The translations under genes were made by a program, and so were the position numbers. Below are positions 54,901 through 64,000 of a stretch of DNA of 64,000 bases, piece after piece (positions within the stretch are counted from its first letter, which is position 1; every line of letters starts with the position of its first letter). The DNA lies in assembly GCA_032622095.1 (NCBI GenBank), contig CP136067.1:52863899-52927898 (forward strand), in the 5' to 3' direction. The stretch comes from Siphonodentalium dalli (Eukaryota > Mollusca > Scaphopoda > Gadilida > Siphonodentaliidae). The notes under the pieces were generated by a model. It saw only the letters and a program-made list of their open reading frames with translations. It ran no database searches and had not been told where the DNA came from.

Positions 54901-55659
54901 TAATTGAATGATCTTTCTTGACAAACTAATGTGTATACAAACAACCATTGCATAATACCAAATTTGAATAACTACAAATCTAATTGGAGCCTCTCCGATG
55001 AAACGACACTGGAATTCAACGAAGAACAAGTCGTTCCGATTCCTAATCGACTATCCATTTGACAATTAATATGCATTGCCAGGTGAGCATGGGGGACATA
55101 AGGGGGGGGGGGTAATTTTTTCCCATGGAGTAAGGCCATAATTTCTTGTTTAACCTCCAGTAAAATTAGGTTTTAGAGGTCACAACTTTTTAGAATCCCA
55201 ATGATGAATACTAGTAACTACCAGGGTTCGCATTGCCACTTGTCAATGGTAAAAAATAACTTCATATGGCAAAAACACATTTCATTTGGCAAAAAATTGG
55301 GCAAGAGAAAATTTTAGTCCAGTGCCAACCCTGGTAACTACTATGACCAAGAGCAGCCCACACAATTTCTCACCTGGAATCTGGCTTTCTTGCAGCTCAT
55401 ATGGTATAGCATCTTCAGGCTTTCCATGCGCGAGGTTAGCTTTCACTTTAATGCGTCTCTGGAGGCGGGACTTAGGACTCGGCCCCTTTGGTTTGCGAGT
55501 ACGATTTGGTGGTGGGTCGGCAGGAACATGAAGTTCAACAAACTCTGGTTTCTCGGAATACTTATTAGGGAATGAATTGTACTGTGATTTTTGTAGATGT
55601 TCCCATAGAAACGACTCCAGGGCTTCCATGTCTGGTCTTGAATCCTCAATATCCTCTAC
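42867..55659 (-). CDS. TTC17: TTC17 C-terminal part, 7 exons; N-terminus not in view
   Basis: Complement join, in transcript order: 55659-55374, 53559-53502, 52438-52282, 48486-48412, 47506-47387, 45785-45642, 42998-42867. Phases agree throughout. Diagnostic blocks: STWLSVTAKGI, HIDFDIPL, SLDHLPSISDRDNLEYHPES, IGARIAIALEQNKTSWVL, AALYWRVEG, KKAVDCLRLSLANSPREYK, LISLANILHR, HFTMANIYA, MFYESTLGLQ and KAIQCMKLK. They follow the order of the human TTC17 C-terminus (about 1,140 residues), including the final group of TPR repeats. Known role: TTC17 is a TPR protein implicated with CATIP in actin organisation and ciliogenesis, and has been reported as an ER-resident adaptor. About 290 residues are readable. 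The upstream TPR groups and signal-peptide exon were not found to the right, so the gene is probably cut by the window edge. Confidence 0.9.
43632..43713. repeat. Inverted repeat arm, left
   Basis: GGACTTTGAACATGAACAAG through TTATCACTGGTGATGCA is the near complement of 44785-44867. The pair brackets a family D MITE within the last TTC17 intron. Confidence 0.75.
44116..44393. mobile_element. TTAA-flanked MITE family D, copy 4
   Basis: Full copy: TTAACCCTTCCATGACTGG start, two imperfect hairpins, GCAGCTCCTATCATGAAAGG and TTAA at the end. Confidence 0.88.
44560..44700 (-). mobile_element. tRNA-derived SINE-like sequence
   Basis: On the minus strand GGTTCAAATCCGAC fits a Pol III B box, and TAGGTGTGTTAGTGGGCC upstream is a weak A box. 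The tail TTGTGTTGCATTC is not recognised. Confidence 0.45.
44698..44790. repeat. Dispersed repeat, copy 2 (inverted to 18586-18690)
   Basis: Shares TTGCATTACTTCCACCTGTG, the AATTTCACC block and the ACTAGAGCAATC block with the reverse complement of 18586-18690. It abuts the right arm of the 43632/44785 inverted pair. Confidence 0.5.
44785..44867. repeat. Inverted repeat arm, right
   Basis: Partner of 43632-43713; the arms share the segments GTCTCAGCATAAAA and ATCACTGGTGATGCA. Confidence 0.75.
45642..45785 (-). CDS. TTC17: TTC17 penultimate coding exon
   Basis: Forty-eight codons, phase 0, acceptor TTTTCTCAG, donor GTTTGT. Encodes DSSLISLANILHRSDRLNDA, VTNMALEV and HFTMANIYASK. It matches human DVPLISLANILHNAKLWNDA and HFTLGNVYVA, a TPR pair. 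Confidence 0.95.
46080..46222. repeat. Hairpin MITE-like palindrome
   Basis: TTGTGAGATGCGAGGATTAT faces ATAATCCTCTGCATCTCAC around the centre TCGGCTAGCGCC; outer parts (CAACTGTTCTG / CAGAACAATTAACTATTG) are also inverted. Confidence 0.7.
46873..47089. mobile_element. TTAA-flanked MITE family D, copy 5 (right end lost)
   Basis: TTAACCCTTTCATGACTGG start and two hairpins; the right end stops after GCACTGGCACACG without the TTAA terminus. Confidence 0.8.
47387..47506 (-). CDS. TTC17: TTC17 exon (TPR with AALYWRV motif)
   Basis: Forty codons, phase 0, acceptor GTTTGCAG, donor GTATGT. Encodes NKTSWVLNNIAALYWRVEG and KKAVDCLRLSLANSPREYK; human has NQTSWVLSSMAALYWRVKG. Confidence 0.95.
48412..48486 (-). 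CDS. TTC17: TTC17 short exon
   Basis: Twenty-five codons, phase 0, acceptor ATATTCCAG, donor GTGTGT. Encodes VLQRLRGETETTEVIGARI and AIALEQ; human has EVLQNLG and IGTRIAKVLEK. Confidence 0.9.
48931..48958. mobile_element. hAT-like family O, solo 5' end (copy 4)
   Basis: CAGGGTCCGTGCTGCCACTT matches the left end of family O but runs straight into the family L repeat; the rest is missing. Confidence 0.5.
48959..49120. repeat. Palindromic repeat family L, copy 3
   Basis: GAATGAGGTCCCCAGAGGG, a centre GATGCTATCCTGCATAGCGG, then CACCCTGTGGACCTCATTC; followed by the shared flank CATCTTCTCTGGAAAG. Confidence 0.8.
49130..50810. repeat. Degenerate minisatellite, about 1.7 kb
   Basis: Dozens of irregular units of about 40-60 bp built from CATGACCATA, AGTCACTCC, TGTATACATAT and CACCTCACC blocks, on the plus strand throughout. 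It lies in the TTC17 intron between 48487 and 52281. Long open frames here, including 49210-49821, are His/Thr/Ile-rich products of the repeat and not genes. Confidence 0.85.
50810..52280. other. TTC17 intron, nothing recognised
   Basis: AT-rich sequence after the minisatellite; GGCCATTTTGAGCC-type fragments hint at old capped tandem repeats. Confidence 0.45.
52282..52438 (-). CDS. TTC17: TTC17 exon
   Basis: Begins by completing a split codon (phase 2), donor GTAAGT. Encodes LRDHIDFDIPLN, SLDHLPSISDRDNLEYHPES and GLRE; human has ITEHIDFATP, TLDHLHGVSNRASLHYTGES and QLTE. Confidence 0.92.
52577..52795. repeat. Dispersed repeat N, copy 2
   Basis: Relative of 24863-25047 (shared TTCACAAACT, TATGCTCGAATCCTGG, TCAACAGAATATGTTTATC). 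Confidence 0.55.
52810..53225. mobile_element. Family L element with both ends (copies 4 and 5)
   Basis: Two inverted copies of the family L hairpin (52850-52940 and 53105-53205). They are bounded by CTGCAAATAGTGTGTCTGTC on the left and its complement on the right. This looks like the complete form of the element, about 415 bp. Confidence 0.7.
53279..53397. mobile_element. TTAA-flanked MITE family D, partial copy 6
   Basis: One hairpin and the right end GCCGCTCCCATTATGAAAGG plus TTAA; left end absent. Confidence 0.7.
53502..53559 (-). CDS. TTC17: TTC17 58-nt exon
   Basis: Two bases completing Glu, eighteen codons VNFRQFTSTWLSVTAKGI, and two bases of the next Asn. Donor GTAAGT. The acceptor chosen is ACAATACCAG; the other nearby AG (TTGTTGCAG) creates an immediate stop in the incoming phase. 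Human has VELTAIVSTWLAVSSKNI. Confidence 0.82.
53684..53927. mobile_element. TTAA-flanked MITE family C, copy 2
   Basis: Full copy almost identical to 22094-22338. It begins about 125 bp upstream (in transcript sense) of the 58-nt TTC17 exon. Confidence 0.92.
53930..55210. other. TTC17 intron, nothing recognised
   Basis: No long frame. One isolated GTTGTGTTCTGTATTTATTA end at 54252 resembles the possible MITE at 34970. Confidence 0.45.
55222..55333. mobile_element. hAT-like family O copy 3, TSD GTAACTAC
   Basis: CAGGGTTCGCATTGCCACTT start and CAGTGCCAACCCTG end, only 112 bp, flanked by exact GTAACTAC (55214-55221, 55334-55341). A miniature form of the 721- and 587-bp copies, 40 bp from a TTC17 exon. 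Confidence 0.88.
55374..55659 (-). CDS. TTC17: TTC17 exon, poorly conserved linker region
   Basis: Open from a TTTTAG acceptor to a GTGAGA donor, ending one base into a codon. Contains MEALESFLWEHLQ, PEFVELHVPADPPPNRTRKP and a basic proline-rich stretch. By position it should be the linker before the STW motif, which in human also carries a RVKKPKG-type basic run. Identity rests mainly on the phase match and long open frame. Confidence 0.68.
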
Positions 55660-56799
55660 CTAAAATTACCAATATTTATAAATAGCACTCATTAGAATTT
55701 TGAAGGTTTGGTTTAGTTAATTGGGGTTTATCATCATTTCAGCTGCTAGTCATATAACGGCATTGTCAGTTTTACATGTGGAGCGCAAAGTAACTGACAA
55801 ACTTGACCAGATACACAAATCTGGTTATCTCTGTGCAGATTACCATACAAACCCATGCATATCAGATTCTATCCCACTCCGCCATTGCAAACATCTTATT
55901 TTCGTAAAAAATAGCCATATTATTTTGATAAGCAAATGATAAAAAATTTGAACTTGATTGAAATTTTCAGGTGATTAGTCCACATACTAAATTTGAAAGC
56001 TATCGGATAATCATCACTTGAGTTATCAAACCAACAACAAAATAATCAGCAAATTCTAAGTTGAAAAGGGGCATAACTCCATCAGAAATGGTCAGCATGA
56101 ACCCAATTTCAAACTTGATCGGGACTTTCTCACATGAAGGCCACATATCAAGTTTCATCAAATTCTATTGAATATTATTCCAAGTTATCATCCGACAACA
56201 AATCTTACGGATGGACTTGCAGACGGACACGCTCATTTCTCTTGTCTCCTGACAACAAACAAGACAGTCAATGACTGTGGAGACGCTCACCAGACTGTAA
56301 AGACTGAGAAGAATGGGACTCGGAAGACCTTAAGAGTTAGTACTTGTCAAATTCATTTAAAAACAAGTATTCCTAAAGAGGGACGTAGCCTAGAGGGTCT
56401 CTGTTGAGCAGTGGGGTGTCCACCTTGAAATATGGTCCAGATCCCCCCACCCCACATAGTCCATAGTCTGCTCCCTCCCAACTGAAGCAAGCACACTCCC
56501 AAGTTCGTAAAATTTCTTTGCACACGTTGGAATTTTACAACTGATACCTCAAGCTTTCCTAACTGTGGCAAAGTTACAACCTGACATGCCCCCATTTTAT
56601 AATGGTGGACCCCATACAAACAAATTTTAATCCCAACTCTCCATAGGCAATATACACAAAATGCCATTTCTTGATTGGTTGAACCCATTTTAACAAATCG
56701 TGTAACCCAGTCCCAAGTAATATGAAAGTGTCAATGACACTGTAGCTCAACTTAGGTAGGGGAATAATTTAATGGTTGACAGTAAATGGAGGAATAGGA

Positions 56800-58545
56800 A
56801 AGGTGCTAATTGAAATGTCTAACCTGCGCCAAAGGATTTAGTGATGCAAAGAGTAAAATACAAGATGGCTGCTGGTGGCCATTTTTTTGGCCAATTGACC
56901 CCAAAAGGACTCATTCCCATCTACGTATAATTGTTAACATCCATGACAAATTTTATGAAGATCTGACCAAAGCTACGACCTACAAATTTCAATGATTCGT
57001 TCCCATCTACATGTCAATGTCAACGTTCATGACAAATTTTATAAAGATTAGATCAAAGGCAACCTATAGCCCGCACCAAAGGATTTAGTCACTCGTTCCC
57101 ATCTACATGTCAGTGTTAACATACATGACAAATTTCATAAACTTCCGACCAACACAACGACCTGTAGCCCGCGCCAAAGGATTTAGTCATGCAAATAGTA
57201 AAATCCAAGATGGCTGCTGGCGGCCATGTTTTTCGGCCGAACGACCCCAAAATCACTCGTTCCCATCTACATGTCATTGTTAACATCCATGACAAATTTC
57301 ATGATGTTCCGATCAAAGCTACGACCTGTAGCCCACGCCAAAGGATTTAGTCATGCAAAGAGTAAAATCCAAGATGGCTGCTGGCGGCCATGTTTATTGG
57401 CCGAACGACCCCAAAATGACTCGTTCCCATCTACATGTCAATATTAACATCCATGACAAATTTCATGATGATCAGACGAACAGTACGACCTGTAGCCCGC
57501 GCCAATGGATTGAATTTTGAAATCTAAGATGGCCACCAGCGGCCATGTTTTTTGGCCGAATGACCCCACAATAATTCGTTCCCATCTACATGTCAATGTC
57601 AACATTCATGACAAATTTCATAAAGATTAGACCAAAGGTACAACCTGTAGCCCGCGCCAAAGGATTTAGTCATGCAAAGAGTAAAATCCAAGATGGCTGC
57701 TGGCGGCCATGTTTATCGGCCGAACAACCCCAAAATGACTCGTTCCCATCTACATGTCAATATTAACATCCATGACAAATTTCATGATGATCAGACGAAC
57801 AGTACGACCTGTAGCACGTGCCAATGGATTGAATTTTGAAATCTAATATGGCCACCAGCGGCCATGTATTTTGGCCGAATGACCCCACAATGATTCGTTC
57901 CCATCTACATGTCAATGTCAACATTCATGACAAATTTCATAAAGATTAGACCAAAGGTACAACCTGTAGCCCGCGCCAAAGGATTTAGTCATGCAAAGAG
58001 TAAAATCCAAGATGGCTGCTGGCGGCCATGTTTTTTGGCCGAACAACTCCAAAATCACTCATTCCCATCTACATGACAGTGTTAACATCCATGACAAATT
58101 TCATAAACTTCCGACCAAAACAACGACCTGTAGCCCGCGCCAAAGGATTTAGTCATGCAAAGAGTAAAATCCAAGATGGCTGCTGGCAGCCATGTTTTTT
58201 GGCCGAACGACCCCAAAATCACTCGTTCTCATCTACATGTCATTATTAACATCAATGACAAATTTCATGATGATCAGATAACAGTACGACCTGTAGGCCG
58301 CGCCAATGGATTGAATCTTGAAATCCAAGATGGCTGCCAGCGGCCATGTTTTTTGGCCGAATGACCCCAAAATGACTTGTTCCCATCTACATGTCAATGT
58401 CAACATTCATGACAAATTTCATGAAGATCAGACCAAAGGTACAACCTGTAGCCCGCGCCAAAGGAAATTGTTGACGGATACACGGACGACGGACGCCAAA
58501 CCATGGCAATAGCTCAAACTTACAAAAGTAAGTTGAGCTAACAAG
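56800..58545. repeat. About 160-bp tandem array with hairpin cap
   Basis: About ten units with CCAAAGGATTTAGTCATGCA, CCAAGATGGCTGCTGGCGG, TTTTTTGGCCGAACGACC and TTCCCATCTACATGTCA. The array ends in GACGGATACACGGACGACGG and the cap CAATAGCTCAAACTTAC / GTAAGTTGAGCTA. A left cap remnant (TAGCTCAACTTAG) sits at 56744. Unit variants alternate, suggesting higher-order duplication. Confidence 0.88.
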
Positions 58546-58559
58546 GACCCTCCATACTA

Positions 58560-60022
58560 GTTACTACATAAAAGCTAAATAGGACTGATGGCTCTTGAGG
58601 AGGAGCCATTTTAAGAATTACTATGGGGGAAGAGTTATGTCCCTGGTCGCACCCCTATTTGACCTGGTGAACCCATTTCAACAGATCTGAATCCCAGTCA
58701 CAAAAGGACTCTCTATACCAAAATGTATGCTAAATATGCCAAATGGTTCTTGAGAAGATGTTTTAAAAATAAGAATTATGTCCGTGGCTCAGACCCTATT
58801 TGACCCAGTGATCCAATTCTGAATCAAATCTGAATCCTTGTCACCCATTCCAAATATAAGCTGAATAGGCCTGATGGTTCTTGATAGGAAGACATTTTAA
58901 GAATTACAATGGATGGACAAGTTATGTCCCTGGCTCCGCCCTTATTTGCCCAGGTGACCTCATTTTAACACATCTGTATCCCTGTCACCCAACGACCTTC
59001 CATACCAATTATAAGCTAAATAGCCCCGATGATTCTTGAGAAGATGTTTTAAGAATAACTATGGATGGAAAGAGTTAGGTCCCTAACTATGCCACTTTTT
59101 TGACCATGTGACCCCCATTTGAACAGAACTGAATCCCAGCCACCTAGGGACCATTCACACAAAATATGTCTCAATTCTTCGTTTCAGGTAACCTAAGAAA
59201 AATGCCTCCTTCTTTCTCATCCAGTTTCCCATATGTATTGGCCTGAGAAAACAGGTATTTAGTTTTACTGGCCTAACTGTCAGATTCATCATTCACACTT
59301 GCCCTTGGGAGTTTGTTATCATAAGCTATGGGTCATTTATATACAAACTCTTTAACAGGCAGAGAATTTTAGGCTATTAATCAAAGGAGCTGTCATTCCA
59401 ATCAGATTTTGTTAACACTGCCAATTCATTTATTACTTTATAATCAATGTGACTTCTATATGGTGTTAAGTAAACATTCTGTGATTGCAGACACCTTCCT
59501 CATATCTCATAGAGCTCTGAGTATCTGCTAGCTGTTTGCATGTTCTTGATTTTAGACTGATTTAAACCAAATTTGGTTGAGTCACCCTGGTGGATGTTAT
59601 AATGTTGTTATTTATTTTTTAAATTGAGCAGGATTTTTTTGTTTTTTAAGAGTTGTGTCCCTGGCTCTGCCCTTAATTGACCCAGTGACCCCATTTGAAC
59701 AAATCTGAACCCCAGTCACCCAAGGACCCTCCATACCAAATATAAGCTAAATCAGCCCAATGGTTCTTGAGAAGTCATTCTAAGAATTACTATGGAGGAA
59801 TAGTTATGGCCCTGCTTTTGCAACTATTTGACCCAGTGACCTCATTTGAACAAATCTGAATGTGAGTCACCTAGGGAACATCCACACCAAATATGAACCC
59901 ATTCGGTCTTATGGTTCTGAAGAAAAGGTTTAAAGAATTGTTGACGGATGGACGGACGGATGGACGGACGAGGAGTGATGACTATAGCTCCACCGGAGAC
60001 TTCGTCTCAGGTGAGCTAAAAA
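58560..60022. repeat. About 155-bp tandem array with (GGAC)n tail
   Basis: At least six diverged units with GATGGTTCTTGAGAAGATG, AGTTATGTCCCTGGC, TATTTGACCCAGTGACC and GAATCCCAGTCACC. Interrupted by unrelated sequence at 59170-59640. Ends GACGGATGGACGGACGGATG and the cap AGCTCCACCGGAGACTTCG / CAGGTGAGCTAAAA. Confidence 0.82.
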
Positions 60023-60169
60023 GCTATAAAAAACAAATATAGGGTTTCTTTTCACAGACAATACTTTCCAAAGTAGATATTTGTATGAGACACCTTTAAT
60101 TTTGACATCATGTTTGTAGTAATATGCAAACAAATTCATAAGCATCTGATGTCATACATATTTCACTTA

Positions 60170-60324
60170 TTAACCCTTCCATGACTAGTGCTTCATGCAA
60201 TTTTGTGAAAACCCTGTGCCAATGCATTCTCTTATATATGCGAGTCCCCCATATATATAAGACAATGCACTGGCACAGGATCTTTAATGCTGCACCAACG
60301 CAGCTCCCGTCACGAAAGGGTCAA
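60170..60324. mobile_element. TTAA-flanked MITE family D, copy 7 (internally deleted)
   Basis: TTAACCCTTCCATGAC start, part of one hairpin, then GCAGCTCCCGTCACGAAAGG; the final TTAA is TCAA here. Confidence 0.7.
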
Positions 60325-60400
60325 GAGTGATTAAACAAGATTAGAGCTGAACACCTTTAATAGTGTTCAAAATATAGATCGGGACAAAAGCACAACACTA

Positions 60401-60542
60401 CACTAATACCCTAAATAATCAACTCCTTAACCACACTGAGAGCTTTCCGACGAATGGCAACAAGCCATATTTCCGACTAAATCCTGAAAAATTACCCATA
60501 ATTCTGCTGTGGTTAGGGAGTCGATTATTTAGGGCATTACTG
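60401..60542. mobile_element. pogo-like MITE copy 9 (left arm deleted)
   Basis: Left tip CACTAATACCCTAAATAATC is followed directly by the loop and right arm; right end GGGCATTACTG then TA. Confidence 0.82.
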
Positions 60543-60544
60543 TA

Positions 60545-62620
60545 AGTTCATGAATATTCTTCTCACCTGTAAATCTCAGCAGACCTTTTAAAGTTATTGC
60601 AGGAAATAGTTTGTTCAACAAACACATCATTTAAAAAATATATCCATAAAACACCAGCGGTCAGATGCTCGTAGCCCATTTATATATAACCATGGGTATA
60701 TGCCAGATAAAACCGTACAAAAAAAAAACCACCATTCTTTTGACTGTGTATTTATCCATGGCGTGTGTTCCTGTGGTTGTCCGTAACCTGGTGCCCAATG
60801 TTATTGCTTTGAAAGGTAATCATGTTCGACTGGTGTCGTTAGATTGGTAATGAGAATAGCGGTTCTATGTCTTGTCTGGTCATATTTACTGTTTGAAATT
60901 TGTCTGGAATAGACGCACTTTTTATACTAGAATTTGCACAACAGGAGCGCAGAGAAATCGCATGTCGAGTTAGTTTAAGGGTTTTTAGAAAAAGTATTTA
61001 TATGATATAGAGAGGCCAACAGAACGATACCATATATATACTTTATGCCACTGCAATCAATTTGGGTTTAGTGTAGTTTTGTGGTTATGAGAGCTCATTT
61101 CCCACTGATTTCTGCTCCATATGTGGTCTTCTCCTTTAAAATATTTATATGATTTCAAACAGGGGATATCCCCGACGCAGGGGCTATACGATTCCCCGAC
61201 AGGGGGGGGGGCGGGCTTCAGCTACTGGGTTGACCATTGCAGATCTCACCGACGGGGTGGCTATCCCTCCAAAATTAGGTTGAAATTGTTCTCGTTGTTT
61301 GTTTTTCCAACAATTTCTTAGTGACGAATTTGTTGTTTTTAGACCAACATTTGCATATTTCCCCTTTCATTTGCAAAATTCTGGACTGAAATGGCCAGCA
61401 ATTTTCAAATCTAAGGGTGAGTGTCAGGTTAAAAATTTCCCCGAATTGGAAAGCTTGAGGCCGTCTAGATGTTAGGATTGTCAAATTTTCATGTTCAGAT
61501 TTTCAAAATGTTCTCACATCGGGCCTAACCATCGTGTTCTGTGCCATTGCCAGTAGTTACTTGCTAATTAATTTAAGAAAAAATAAATCCGGGTGTAAAT
61601 TTGTCTGGCGTTATACCACTAGATGTTAGGATTTTTTAATCTCATACTGGGCCGAACCATCCTTTTCATCCCCCTGTATGGCCAGTGGCCACAAGACAAC
61701 TGGTCAATTTAGAATAGGCTACCATCTAGTAGTCTGTGAGGGAACATTTGGGAAAAATAATAGCACAGGAGGGGGGTGTGAAAACTGAATTACGGAAACT
61801 TGTGAGTTTGGTGTGGTTCAATGGGGTGGGGTGCAGTTGGAAATTCCAAGGTGGGAAACCACCCCAACGAAAACCACCCAGCCAAGTCCCGAGTGCCAAA
61901 TATCCCAGATTCAACCATGCAGGGGTGCCCCTTGCTTCTGCTTTCGGCATAGGCCTATTTGTTTTCTATCCGAGAATACACTGAACCGGCGGCAATATAT
62001 TGACCATACTCTGAATGGACTACACCATTAGATTCATCATATATTATGGAGATGTGTATGTTTGGTGGAAATCGACGACCATAAAGTTTCTATTAATTTT
62101 GGTGCCCCCATCCCTGACTCGGACTTTGATATCTTTAAACCATGCAACCCATTAGATTCTCTGTACCATGAAGACACCTATATATAAACTTGGTTTAAAT
62201 CATGTGAATTGGCAAAATAATTATCACCAATGTGGCACACCTTTTTCCATCCATGACTCTGTTAGTCACTTTTGAAAGTTTTAACCTGCACTATTATCTT
62301 CCTTGTAAAACATTACCCCCATTGGACCCCTTTGGAGCACTCCAGATAGTTTGGCGTTCAGAATGGCGTTCAGAATGTGTGTGAACAAATTCTCATTTCT
62401 TATCAAAATGTATCAATTAGAATAGCACATAAATAGACCCAATAGTATATAGCTTTATTCCACCAAGATGGAGAAAATATGTGGCCGAGAAGTATCCACA
62501 AATTGATGGACAATCGCTCATTAGACTTTCCTGTTTGTGTAACCACAATGAATTGTGAAGCAATGAAATGCAAATTGCAAGAAAAAGGTTTTAAGATCTG
62601 GTCACATTTGCCACATGGTC
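60545..62620. other. Probable TTC17 intron or upstream DNA, nothing recognised
   Basis: Contains G-rich stretches near 61200 and 61770-61880. I looked on the minus strand for further TTC17 TPR blocks and found none. Confidence 0.4.
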
Positions 62621-62629
62621 ACTCCCTGG

Positions 62630-63130
62630 TAACGGTTGCTAGGCAACTACCCGATACTGAAAGTAAAATACAATTATAGCTTAATCGTCATAATTCAGCC
62701 CAATGAAGTGGCGTTTTAGAGGCAGTCAATACCCTATTGTGAAATTGAGATATATCTGACCAGAAGAGTTAACCTAACGTGTATCTAAGGGTAGCAACGG
62801 TTGCTAAGCAAATATCCCAAATGATAGAATGACACCATTGCCCTGTGTATTCAATTGTATTATGCCCCAATTGAGACATTCCATGGCATGCACATTTCTA
62901 AGCAACTACCCAAAATTGACAATACTATTCAATTATAGCTTATAGCGTCGTAATTTCGCGCTAAGAAACTGCGTTTTCTATGGAGTCAACTCCATGTTGT
63001 GAAATTTGAGATATATCTGGTCAGAAGAGTGAACCCAACTTGTATTTAATGGTATCAATGGTTGCTAAGAATATATTCCAAGTGATTGTATGATACCACT
63101 TCCCTGTGCATACAATGGTATTATGTCGCA
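62630..63130. repeat. About 268-bp tandem repeat with X-box-like motifs
   Basis: CAACTACCC-GATACTGA-type and CAATTATAGCTTA blocks recur at 268-bp spacing, as do GAGATATATCTG and AGAAGAGT. Each unit carries GTTGCTAGGCAAC-like motifs (62635-62647 perfect palindrome; relatives at 62800, 62908 and 63061). Confidence 0.65.
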
Positions 63131-64000
63131 TTTTATACATCGCATAGGGGCATGGTGATGGTGATGCTCAAATGGTCTTAAACTTTACAGAATTGCTCAA
63201 TAAAGCAAGATTTGACACGTGTTTGTAATGCGCACGCGCAAGTAGATCGCACTAGATGATATTGTGACCATGCAACCCCTTTCCACAGGACTACTCTGCA
63301 TGATGCAATGTCGAAACGAGTAACTGTATAATGCAAACTCATATGCTGTGGGGATCCTTAAATGGTGTGATTGTATCTTACACAAAAACCCATACATTAT
63401 CATTTTATCCTATGCGCATGCACGAACAAATCGACTCAAATAAGTGACTGCGCCTTCCTCATATATACCAGAACACTGATTATATATACAAGAATAATTT
63501 AAACCAATAAGAGTGATCGAAATGGTGTCTTTCTACAATCCTGCAAACCGCTCAACAATATATAGCGTTACGCGATATCGCTTCAAATAATGTACGTTTG
63601 TTGAATTCTGCGCTATGCGCATATATTCCAACCCCAACTAGTCGGCAACAACCCCAGACAAATGCACCCATAGCACTGCTGAAGTTCCTGGGAATCATTA
63701 CCATAGATATAAGTGGATATACCAATCGTTATAACACATATAAACATGCTACATATGTTTATGACTAACAAGAATAGTCATCATGCTTAGGCCTATTATT
63801 CGCAAAACTGTTGTTTAGACACCGATAGTTACAGTATATCTAATAACCCGATTTCAGGTTGGACATCTATGATAACCATTACAGTTCTATTTCTTTAAAT
63901 AGATGACATATATCTGATTCAGTATGGGGTTACATTAGTACTAACACAGAAAATGAACTTTGAAATGACGTCATTAGATAATCTGTTTATATTTAGAAAC
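63131..64000. other. Right edge, nothing recognised
   Basis: AT-rich with short frames only; no TTC17 exon seen. Confidence 0.4.

Noticed and set aside
55660..64000. Further TTC17 TPR exons
   Set aside because: No minus-strand frame resembles the upstream TPR groups; the long minus frames at 56353, 61275, 61726 and 63197 do not match.

Overview
The window is eukaryotic nuclear DNA: AT-rich, with short exons separated by kilobase introns, canonical GT/AG splice sites and very dense small DNA transposons. Two conserved animal genes can be read exon by exon. Repeat content (tandem units with GGACGGACG-type tails ending in AGCTCA/GAGCTA caps, many piggyBac, hAT and pogo-like MITEs, CR1-like LINE debris) suggests a marine lophotrochozoan, most likely a bivalve-like mollusc. 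The organism is inferred; the two genes are well supported.

Gene 1 (+, 2556-36202) is KICS2 (C12orf66), a subunit of the KICSTOR complex that carries GATOR1 to the lysosome for amino-acid control of mTORC1. All ten coding exons join in phase to a 430-residue protein (the human protein is about 445) with start, stop and a poly(A) signal. Gene 2 (-, 42867-55659) is the C-terminal third of TTC17, a TPR protein linked to actin and ciliogenesis. Seven exons are readable; the N-terminal exons are not seen and probably lie beyond the right edge. The genes are convergent, with 6.7 kb between their coding ends.

Layout. 1-2400: dispersed-repeat copies and a foldback element before a probable KICS2 promoter. 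2.6-12.5 kb (intron 1): two nested transposon stacks (2.7-4.8 and 5.0-6.5 kb), a 2.3 kb foldback element inside a CR1-like LINE, and a 0.7 kb terminal-inverted-repeat element. 12.5-36 kb: KICS2 exons 2-10 with pogo-like MITEs, hAT elements and TTAA-flanked piggyBac-like MITEs in almost every intron. 36.3-42.8 kb: intergenic, four MITEs. 42.9-55.7 kb: TTC17 exons with MITEs and a 1.7 kb degenerate minisatellite. 55.7-64 kb: tandem-repeat-rich DNA, probably a TTC17 intron.

The most notable structure is in the repeats. A nearly perfect 69-nt hairpin is shared by at least three TTAA-flanked MITE families with otherwise different ends and occurs more than 20 times. A 20-bp palindrome (ATTTGCGCTTAAGCGCAAAT) is repeated 13 times inside one TATGGGAGGCC-ended element. 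Several insertions carry exact target duplications, so the order of insertion can be read directly. I saw no rRNA, convincing tRNA, CRISPR array, virus or bacterial gene.
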